Source: Burkholderiaceae bacterium (GTDB lineage Bacteria; Pseudomonadota; Gammaproteobacteria; Burkholderiales; Burkholderiaceae_C). Taken from it: a stretch of DNA of 64,000 nucleotides. The translations under genes and the position numbers were made by a program. Location of the stretch: the NCBI GenBank assembly GCA_030123545.1, contig CP126124.1, forward strand, positions 3,162,001 through 3,226,000. Direction: 5' to 3'. Of this stretch, positions 56,940 through 64,000 are shown one piece after another. The notes below the pieces were generated by a model. The model made no database searches. It was given only the letters and a program-made list of their open reading frames with translations, and was not told the DNA's origin. How positions within the stretch are numbered: position 1 is the first letter of the stretch; every line of letters starts with the position of its first letter.

Positions 56940-58532
56940 TCAGCCTCGGCGCAGCCGCGCAAGCAGCCCGGCGGTCGAAGCGTCGAGGCCGCTCGTGTCG
57001 CCGGAGGCGAGCCGCGGCGCAAGGTCCTGCGCCAGCACCTTGCCGAGCTCGACGCCCCATTGGTCGAAGCTGTCGATGCCCCAGACCGCGCCGCTGACGA
57101 AGACGCGGTGCTCCTGCAGCGCGATCAGCGCGCCGAGCGATGCCGGCGTCAGTTCGTCCAGCAGCAAAAAGGTGCTCGGCCGATTGCCGGGGAAGTCGCG
57201 GTGGCCGCCGGCGTCGAAGCGGCCCTGCATCAGCGCCTGCGCCTGCGCCAGCGCGTTCGCCAGCAGTTGCTCCTGATGTCCCGCGAGCGCATGCCGGGCC
57301 TTTCGCACCGCGACGAATTCGACCGGCACTACGTCGGTCCCCTGGTGCAGCATCTGAAAGTAAGCATGCTGGCCGTTCGTGCCGGGCTCGCCCCACAGCA
57401 CCGGCGCGGTGCCGAACGGCAGCATCTGCCCCGATAGATCCACCCTTTTCCCGTTGCTCTCCATCTCGAGCTGCTGCAGATACGCCGGCAGGCGCCTGAG
57501 CGCGCTGTGGTACGGCGCGATGCTGCGGCTGGTGAAGCCGAGGAAGTTGCGGTACCAGACGTCGAGCAGACCGAGGCGCATCGGCAGGTTGCGCCGCGCG
57601 GGCGCGGCGCGGAAATGCTCGTCCATCGCATGCGCGCCGGCGAGCAGCTCGCGAAAGCGCCCGGCGCCGATCGCGATCGCGATCGGCAGCCCGATCGCCG
57701 ACCAAAGCGAATAGCGCCCGCCGACCCAGTCCCAAAAGCCGAAGGTCGTCGTGACGCCGAAGCGCCGCGCCTCCTCGACATTCGTGGTCAGCGCGACGAA
57801 ATGGCGCGCAATGTCGCTGCCGCCGCCTGCCTCAAACCAGGCGCGGGCGGACCGCGCATTGGTCATGGTCTCGGCGGTGGTGAAGGTCTTGGACGCGATC
57901 AGGAACAGCGTGCGCCGCGGAGTCAGATCGCGCAGCACCGCCGCGAGTTCGTGGCCGTCGACGTTCGAGACGAAATGGAAGCGTTTGCCGCGCAACGCGA
58001 ACGCATCGAGCGCCTGCACCGCCATCTGCGGTCCGAGGTCCGAGCCGCCGATGCCGATGTTGACGATGTCGGTGATGCCCGTGTCGGCGCGCACGACTTC
58101 CGCAAAAGCCAGCATCGCGTCCAGCGTCTCGTGCACCTGAGCGAGCGCTTCGCGCAAGTCGATTGCTCCGTTTTTAATAGCTTTAGGTGAAGACACCACC
58201 TTGGCTTCCGCCGGAAATCGCAACAAATAATGGAGCGCCGCGCGCTGCTCGGTGCTGTTGACCAGCGCGCCGGCGAACATCTCGTCGCGCCGCGCGGCGA
58301 CGCCGCGCTGCTCGGCCAGCTCTAACAGCAGCGCCTCGATGTCCGCGTCGATCAGGTTCTTCGACAGGTCGGCGAACAGGTGCGGCGCCTCCTGGCTGAA
58401 CGCCGCAAAGCGCTCCGGGTCCGACGCGAACGCGGCGCGCAGGTCGATCGCACCGGATGCCGCAACCTGCTGCAGGGCCTGCCAGGCGGGCGTGCGGTCG
58501 GCGCGCGGACGCGTAGGCAATCCCGTGCTCAT
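56940..58532 (-). CDS. pgi: Glucose-6-phosphate isomerase
   Basis: 530 aa. Interconverts glucose-6-P and fructose-6-P. Visible are IGIGGSDLGPQMAVQAL near residue 155, VASKTFTTAETMTNARSA near 205-225 (phosphate binding), VGGRYSLWSAIGLPIAI near 270, the catalytic Glu in LWGEPGTNGQHAYFQMLHQGT near 370, and FDQWGVELGK near 495. An insertion in a variable N-terminal loop (VVSSPKAIKNGAIDLREAL, residues ~113-131) is encoded by an AT-rich repeat-like stretch. Its ATG overlaps the tal stop by 4 bp. The C-terminus is shorter than in E. coli. Confidence 0.96.
   Translation of the reverse strand: MSTGLPTRPRADRTPAWQALQQVAASGAIDLRAAFASDPERFAAFSQEAPHLFADLSKNLIDADIEALLLELAEQRGVAARRDEMFAGALVNSTEQRAALHYLLRFPAEAKVVSSPKAIKNGAIDLREALAQVHETLDAMLAFAEVVRADTGITDIVNIGIGGSDLGPQMAVQALDAFALRGKRFHFVSNVDGHELAAVLRDLTPRRTLFLIASKTFTTAETMTNARSARAWFEAGGGSDIARHFVALTTNVEEARRFGVTTTFGFWDWVGGRYSLWSAIGLPIAIAIGAGRFRELLAGAHAMDEHFRAAPARRNLPMRLGLLDVWYRNFLGFTSRSIAPYHSALRRLPAYLQQLEMESNGKRVDLSGQMLPFGTAPVLWGEPGTNGQHAYFQMLHQGTDVVPVEFVAVRKARHALAGHQEQLLANALAQAQALMQGRFDAGGHRDFPGNRPSTFLLLDELTPASLGALIALQEHRVFVSGAVWGIDSFDQWGVELGKVLAQDLAPRLASGDTSGLDASTAGLLARLRRG
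58162..58187. repeat. AT-rich short repeat inside pgi
   Basis: GCTCCGTTTTTAATAGC at 58165-58181 (inverse: GCTATTAAAAACGGAGC) is a sharp AT-rich patch in a GC-rich gene. It looks like the dispersed GCTATTAAAA-type repeat of Comamonadaceae. It encodes the AIKNGAI part of a Pgi loop that is not conserved in other Pgi proteins. Confidence 0.45.
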
Positions 58533-59476
58533 GCTTCGTTGATCAGCTGCTCGAGCCGCACCGCGTCCGCCGCGAACGCGCGGATCCCTTCGGCCAGCTT
58601 GTCGCTGGCCATCGCGTCGTCGTTGAGCGCGTAGCGGAATCCCGGCTCGTCGAAATGCACCGGGGGCAGATCGAGCGCACGGGCAGCCTCTGCGTCCAGC
58701 GCGCGCTTCAGTGGCGCGTCGCTCGCGGCGAGCTGGGCCATCAGCTCCGGGCTGATCGTCAGCAGGTCGCAGCCGGCGAGCGCGACGATCTGGCCGGTGT
58801 TGCGAAAGCTCGCGCCCATCACTTCGGTGTTGATGCCGAAATGCTTGAAGTGCTCGTAGATGCGGCGCACCGACTGCACGCCGGGATCATGAGCGCCGGC
58901 ATGCTCAGACTCGATCCACTCCGCGCCAGCCGCCTTCTTGTGCCAGTCGTAGATGCGGCCGACGAACGGCGAGATCAGCTGCACGCCGGCGTCGCCGCAG
59001 GCCACCGCCTGCACGAACGAGAACAGCAGCGTGAGGTTCGTGCGGATGCCGCGGCGTTCGAGTTCGGCCGCCGCGGCGATGCCCTCCCAGGTCGCGGCGA
59101 CCTTGATCAGCACGCGCTCGCTTTCGATACCCTCGGCGCGGTACAGCGCGATCAGCCGCTCGGCGCGCGCGATGCTGGCCGGCGTGTCGAAGCTCAGCCG
59201 CGCGTCGACCTCGGTCGAGACCCGGCCCGGGATGATCGCGAGGATCTCGCAGCCGAAACGCACCAGCAGCCGGTCGACCAGTTCATCGATCGCGCGGCCG
59301 CGGTGCTGCGCGACCGTGCCGGTCAGCAGCGGCCGGTACTCGGGCTTTTGCACCGCCTTGAGGATCAGCGACGGATTCGTCGTCGCATCGTGCGGAAGGT
59401 AGCGGCCAAGCTGCTTGAAGTCGCCGCTGTCGGCGACCACCGTGGTGTACTGTTTCAGGGCGTCGAGCTGATTCAT
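58529..59476 (-). CDS. tal: Transaldolase
   Basis: 315 aa from ATG 59474-59476 (MNQLDALKQYTTVVADSGDF). Class I transaldolase moving dihydroxyacetone units in the non-oxidative pentose phosphate pathway. DATTNPSLILKA near residue 31, the Schiff-base lysine in RVLIKVAATWEG near 131, and NLTLLFSFVQAVACGDAGVQLISPFVGRIYDW near 155-185. Length and motifs are of the TalB type. It is upstream of pgi in a two-gene operon and divergent from zwf, with only 74 bp between tal and zwf. Confidence 0.97.
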   Translation of the reverse strand: MNQLDALKQYTTVVADSGDFKQLGRYLPHDATTNPSLILKAVQKPEYRPLLTGTVAQHRGRAIDELVDRLLVRFGCEILAIIPGRVSTEVDARLSFDTPASIARAERLIALYRAEGIESERVLIKVAATWEGIAAAAELERRGIRTNLTLLFSFVQAVACGDAGVQLISPFVGRIYDWHKKAAGAEWIESEHAGAHDPGVQSVRRIYEHFKHFGINTEVMGASFRNTGQIVALAGCDLLTISPELMAQLAASDAPLKRALDAEAARALDLPPVHFDEPGFRYALNDDAMASDKLAEGIRAFAADAVRLEQLINEA

Positions 59477-59550
59477 CGGCTCGATTGTCCCTGAAATAGA
59501 ATTTCCCGAACGATTCGAGATCACCCTTTCAGCGAGCGAAGCAGCCTTCC

Positions 59551-61017
59551 ATGTCGTTCGACCTCGTGCTCTTCGGCGGTACCGGCGACCTGACCTGGCG
59601 CAAGCTGATGCCGGGACTGTTCCAGGCGTTCCGCCACGGCTCGCTGCCGGATGGCGGGCGCATCATCGGCGTCGCGCGCGACGCGCTCGACGACGCGCAG
59701 TACCGCGAACTGATCCACACGCGCTTTGGCCAGGTCGAAGGCGAGAAGCGCCCGCACCCCGACGAGTTCGCGCGCTTTGCCGAACTGCTGCGGTTCGTGC
59801 AGATGGACCTGTCGCGACCGGCCGACTATGCGCGGCTTGCCGCGCGGCTGGCCGAGCGCGCCGCCGACACCGTCGTGATGTACGTCGCGACCGCGCCGAC
59901 GCTGTTCGCGACCACCTGCGAGCAGATCGCCGCCGCCGGCCTCGCCCGGGCCAACACCCGCATCGTGCTCGAGAAGCCGCTCGGCCACGACCTCGCGTCG
60001 AACCGCGCAATCAACCAGACGGTGCGCCGCGCGTTCCCCGAGCGCCAGGTGTTCCGCATCGACCATTACCTGGGCAAGCCTTCCGTGCAGAACCTGTTCG
60101 CGCTGCGCTTCGGCAACGCGCTGTTCGAGCCGTTGTGGCGGCGCGAGACGATCGCGAACATCCAGATCACGATCGCCGAAGACATCGGCGTCGAAAAGCG
60201 CGGCGCGTTCTACGACGGCACCGGCGCGCTGCGCGACATGGTGCAGAACCACGCGCTGCAGCTCTTGTGCGCGATCGGCATGGAGCCGCCGATCAACGCG
60301 CATGCCGACGCGATCCGCGACGAAAAACTCAAGGTGCTGCGCTCGCTGAAACCCTGGACCGCGCACAGCGTGGCGCAGCACGTGGTGCGCGGCCAGTACG
60401 CGGCCGGCCAGCCTGGCGGACACCCGGTGCCCGCGTATCGCGACGAGGCCGGCGTCGCGGCCGACACTCGCACCGAGACCTTCGTCGCGCTGCGCACCGA
60501 GATCGCGAACTGGCGCTGGGCCGGCGTGCCGTTCTACATCCGCACCGGCAAGCGACTGGCCGCGCGCGACGCGCACATCGAGGTCAACTTCCGCCCCGCG
60601 CCGCACGCGATCTTCCGCGCACCGCCGGGCGCGGCGAACCGCCTCGTGATCAACCTGCAGCCGAAGGACGGGCTGGAACTGCACCTGCTCGCGCAGGGGC
60701 AGGACCACCGCCGCGGGCAGCACGGCGCGGCGCAGGTGCTGACCCCGGTGCACCTGGACCTGGACTTCGACAAGCGCTTCGGCACCGAGCGGGTCGGCGC
60801 CTACGAGCGGCTGCTGCTCGACGTGATCGCCGGCCGGCTCAACCTGTTCGTGCGCAGCGACGAGCAGGAAGAAGCCTGGCGCTGGGTCGAGCCGGCGCTG
60901 GACGCCTGGCGCGCCGACCCGGAACCGCCGCGCCCCTATGCGGCCGGCACCTGGGGCCCGAGCGCCGCGAGCGCGATGATCGCGCGCGACGGTTATTGCT
61001 GGAGCGAGGAGTGTTGA
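59551..61017 (+). CDS. zwf: Glucose-6-phosphate 1-dehydrogenase
   Basis: 488 aa from ATG 59551. First step of the oxidative pentose phosphate/Entner-Doudoroff route, making NADPH. The coenzyme motif is FGGTGDLTWRKLMPGLF (G-G-T-G-D-L; family norm GASGDLA). The active-site RIDHYLGKPSVQNL near residue 168 carries the catalytic Asp-His-Tyr, with LEKPLG near 147. It is divergent from tal-pgi, a common sugar-phosphate cluster in Burkholderiales. A stem-loop at 61114-61147 lies 97 bp downstream. No regulator gene is nearby. Confidence 0.97.
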   Translation: MSFDLVLFGGTGDLTWRKLMPGLFQAFRHGSLPDGGRIIGVARDALDDAQYRELIHTRFGQVEGEKRPHPDEFARFAELLRFVQMDLSRPADYARLAARLAERAADTVVMYVATAPTLFATTCEQIAAAGLARANTRIVLEKPLGHDLASNRAINQTVRRAFPERQVFRIDHYLGKPSVQNLFALRFGNALFEPLWRRETIANIQITIAEDIGVEKRGAFYDGTGALRDMVQNHALQLLCAIGMEPPINAHADAIRDEKLKVLRSLKPWTAHSVAQHVVRGQYAAGQPGGHPVPAYRDEAGVAADTRTETFVALRTEIANWRWAGVPFYIRTGKRLAARDAHIEVNFRPAPHAIFRAPPGAANRLVINLQPKDGLELHLLAQGQDHRRGQHGAAQVLTPVHLDLDFDKRFGTERVGAYERLLLDVIAGRLNLFVRSDEQEEAWRWVEPALDAWRADPEPPRPYAAGTWGPSAASAMIARDGYCWSEEC

Positions 61018-61113
61018 GGCCGCTCTGTGCCGAAACGCCAGCACATGCGATTCTCAGAGCGAAATCGCGCCAGAGCCTGTATGGGCATTGCATCGAGCGC
61101 TACTGAATAAATA

Positions 61114-61147
61114 GCATCTCCGCGGCGCGCTGCTGCCGCGGAGATGC
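61114..61147. terminator. Stem-loop between convergent zwf and peptide ABC genes
   Basis: GCATCTCCGCGG (61114-61125) is exactly inverted at 61136-61147 with a 10-nt loop. It sits in the 171-bp gap between the zwf stop and the stop of the leftward ATPase gene. No strong T-run follows on either strand; AATAAATA lies just left of it, giving a weak U-rich tract leftward. It is probably a bidirectional transcription end. Confidence 0.5.
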
Positions 61148-61188
61148 GGCACGGGACGAGGTCGCTCGCCCCGGCGCTCGATCCGAAC

Positions 61189-62309
61189 TCAGATCCGCCC
61201 CTCTTCCACCGCATGGCAGGCGACTCGGGAACCGTGCAGTTCGCGCAGCACCGGGCGCTCGCTGCGGCAGCGCTCGTCCGCGTGCGGGCAGCGTGGATGG
61301 AAGGTGCAGCCGGTCGGCGGGTTGAGCGGGTTCGGCACCTCGCCCTGCACCGGCGTGCGGGCGCGGCCGGTGTCGTGCATCTTCGGGATCGCGTCGAGCA
61401 GCATCCGGGTGTACGGATGGCGCGGCTCGGCGAACAGCCGCCGCTTGTCGGCGACCTCGACCAGGCGGCCCAGGTACATCACGCCAACCTCATCGCTCAC
61501 GTGCCGCACCACCGCGAGGTTGTGCGAGATGAACAGGTAGGTCAGGCCCTGCCTGCGCTGCAGGTCCTTCATGATGTTGAGCACCTGCGCCTGCACGCTC
61601 ACGTCGAGCGCCGAGGTCGGCTCGTCGCACACCAGGAAGTCGGGCTCGGTCGCGAGCGCGCGCGCGATCGAGATGCGCTGGCGCTGCCCGCCGGAGAACT
61701 GGTGCGGGAACTTGGCCATGTCGGCCGCCGCGAGGCCGACCGACTGCAGCAGCGCGCCGACGCGCTCGCGCAGCCCGGCGGCGTCGGTGCAGATGCCGTG
61801 CTCGCGCAGCGGCTCGCCGACGATCGCGTCCACGGTCCAGCGCGGGTTCAGGCTGGCGTACGGATCCTGAAAGATCATCTGCACGCGCCGCCGCAACTGC
61901 CTTCCCGCGGCGGTCGCGAACGCCGCGTGCGCGTCCTGCCCGTCGAACAGCACGCTGCCGCGCGTCGGCCGGTACAGGCCGACCAGCAGCCGCGCCACCG
62001 TGCTCTTGCCGCAGCCCGATTCGCCGACCAGCGCCAGCGTCTTGCCGCGCTCGATCTCGAACCCGACGCCATCGACCGCGTGCAGCAGCTGGCGCGGCCG
62101 GCGTTCGAGCACGCGGTTCAGCCAGGGCGCGGACACGTCGAAGGTCTTGGCCAGGTCGCGCGCCTGCACCAGCGGCGCATTGGCCCCCTCCCTCGCTGGG
62201 GGAGGGTTGGGGTGGAAGCTGGCTGCGTCGCCAGGTTTGACCAACGTTGCCCCCATCCCCGCCTTCCCCCAGCGGGGGAAGGAGTTCGAGCCGTGCGCCG
62301 TGGTCTCGC

Positions 62310-62313
<4 letters not shown>
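61189..62313 (-). CDS. Peptide ABC transporter ATP-binding protein (DppF/OppF-like) with repeat-encoded N-terminus
   Basis: 374 aa from ATG 62311-62313, whose ATGA overlaps the stop of the upstream ATPase gene. Nucleotide-binding domain: Walker A GESGCGKST near residue 104, signature QFSGGQRQRISIARAL near 218, Walker B LVCDEPTSALD near 240, and the C-terminal oligopeptide domain with its cysteine motif (TGCTFHPRCPHADERC). The first ~45 residues (HGSNSFPRWGKAGMG to FHPNPPPAREGANAP) are not part of the family. They are encoded by an inverted-repeat element at 62184-62283, so an original start nearer ALVQARDLAKTF is likely. Drives import of di/oligopeptides or related solutes. Confidence 0.92.
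62184..62283. repeat. Inverted-repeat (MITE-like) element inside the DppF-like gene
   Basis: CCCTCCCTCGCTGGGGGAGG and onward (62187-62217) is the imperfect inverse of 62250-62283 (GCCCCCATCCCCGCC, TTCCCCCAGCGGGGGAAGG), about 31 bp per arm, with a 32-bp centre. Each arm itself folds as a small hairpin (CCCTC..GGGGGAGGG; TTCCCCC..GGGGGAA). The ~100-bp block stays open in the reading frame. Similar CCCTCCC...GGGGGAGGG repeats are frequent between genes in proteobacteria. Confidence 0.7.
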
Positions 62314-63287
<974 letters not shown>

Positions 63288-63300
63288 TCACGGCGCCCGG

Positions 63301-64000
63301 TCATCTCAACCTCGGATTGAGCGCGTCCCGAAGCCAATCGCCCAATAAATTGACCGACAGCGCGATCAGTATCAGCATCACGCCGGGGAACACCGCGATC
63401 CACCATTCACCGGAGAACATGTAGTCGTTGCCGACGCGGATCAGCGTGCCGAGCGAGGGCCGGGTCGGCGGCGCGCCGACCCCGAGGAACGACAGCGTCG
63501 CCTCGGTGATGATCGCGGTCGCGACCTGCACCGTCGCGAGCACCAGCACCGGCCCGAGCACGTTCGGCAGCACGTGGCGCGTCATGATGCGTAGCGGCGC
63601 GACGCCGGTGACGCGCGCCGCCTGCACGTATTCCTTGTTGCGCTCGATCAGCGTTGAGCCGCGCACGGTGCGCGCGTACTGCACCCAGCCGCTGAGCGAG
63701 ATCGAGATGATCAGCACGCCGAACGCGAGCGTCTCGTGCGCGTCGGGGAACATCGCGCGGCCCACGCCGGCGATCAAGAGCGCGATCAGGATCGCGGGAA
63801 AGGACAGCATCACGTCGCACAGCCGCATCAGGCCCGAGTCGATCCAGCCGCCGCGAAAGCCCGCCAGCAGGCCGAGCGAGATGCCGATCAGCATCGAGAG
63901 CAGCACAGACACGACGCCGACCGCGAGCGAGATGCGCGCGCCGTACATCAGCGCCGACAGGATGTCGCGCCCCTGGTCGTCGGTGCCGAGCAGATACTTC
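63301..64000 (-). CDS. Peptide ABC transporter permease (DppC/OppC-like), partial at window edge
   Basis: The reading frame is open from the TGA at 63301-63303 to base 64000; the start is outside the window. It enters at KYLLGTDDQGRDILSALMYGARISLAVG, the usual GTDxxGRD..S segment near residue 70-90 of DppC-type permeases. Several membrane helices follow, and the EAA loop YVQAARVTGVAPLRIMTRHVLPNVLGPVLV. The end is LLGDWLRDALNPRLR, the family's usual terminus. It forms the translocation channel with a DppB-like partner expected upstream. Confidence 0.94.
   Translation of the reverse strand, partial: KYLLGTDDQGRDILSALMYGARISLAVGVVSVLLSMLIGISLGLLAGFRGGWIDSGLMRLCDVMLSFPAILIALLIAGVGRAMFPDAHETLAFGVLIISISLSGWVQYARTVRGSTLIERNKEYVQAARVTGVAPLRIMTRHVLPNVLGPVLVLATVQVATAIITEATLSFLGVGAPPTRPSLGTLIRVGNDYMFSGEWWIAVFPGVMLILIALSVNLLGDWLRDALNPRLR

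Overview
The window is GC-rich bacterial chromosome from a betaproteobacterium of the order Burkholderiales, most likely Comamonadaceae or a close relative. This rests on gene order that is conserved in that group: the mla lipid-transport operon followed by an ABC-2 exporter, bolA, murA and hisGD; pilMNOPQ-aroK-aroB-dgt diverging from a class A PBP gene; a CcsB/ResB (system II) cytochrome c maturation pair next to a cytochrome c4 gene; and two LpxL-type acyltransferases diverging from metK. Short AT-rich repeats and a GC-rich spacer repeat of Comamonadaceae type support it. The taxon is inferred from reading alone. No rRNA, tRNA, CRISPR array or prophage was seen.

Layout. 1-2250 is accessory: the end of an IS256-type insertion sequence, an orphan protein with an Abi/HEPN-like C-terminus, an attC-like hairpin, and an EVE-like/HNH nuclease gene. 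2333-4612 holds a DUF1993 gene and a divergent LysR regulator/NAD(P)-binding oxidoreductase pair. 4756-14291, all leftward, carries hisD, hisG, murA, bolA, an ABC-2 exporter and mlaB-mlaC-mlaA-mlaD-mlaE-mlaF. 14307-20885 is gltBD (glutamate synthase) with its terminator. A REP-associated (Y1) transposase gene sits just upstream of gltB, followed by a YgiN-like monooxygenase, an MFS permease, dgt, aroB, aroK and pilQPONM (to 31584).

From 31842 rightward are mrcA (PBP1A), lptM and lysA. The leftward genes msrQ-msrP, ccsB, resB and a cytochrome c4 gene follow (35903-41842), then rightward yihA/engB and an epoxide-hydrolase-like gene. Two lipid A acyltransferase genes read leftward and diverge from metK. 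An AraC-type regulator (PobR-like) diverges from pobA (4-hydroxybenzoate hydroxylase). groES-groEL follow with a CIRCE operator, a heat-shock-type promoter and a clear terminator. A two-component system diverges from a NitT/TauT-type ABC importer. The right end has a DUF805 gene, the sugar-phosphate genes pgi-tal diverging from zwf, and a Dpp/Opp-type peptide ABC transporter cut by the window edge.

Most of the window is core housekeeping: envelope lipid asymmetry, peptidoglycan, type IV pili, aromatic amino acid, histidine, lysine and glutamate synthesis, cytochrome maturation, chaperonins and pentose-phosphate entry. The less ordinary features are the small defence-like locus at the left end, mobile or repeat DNA that has become part of protein-coding sequence (dppF-like, yihA, pgi, mlaA), the RAYT gene beside the gltB promoter, and a terminator-like UUCG hairpin in the groESL leader.
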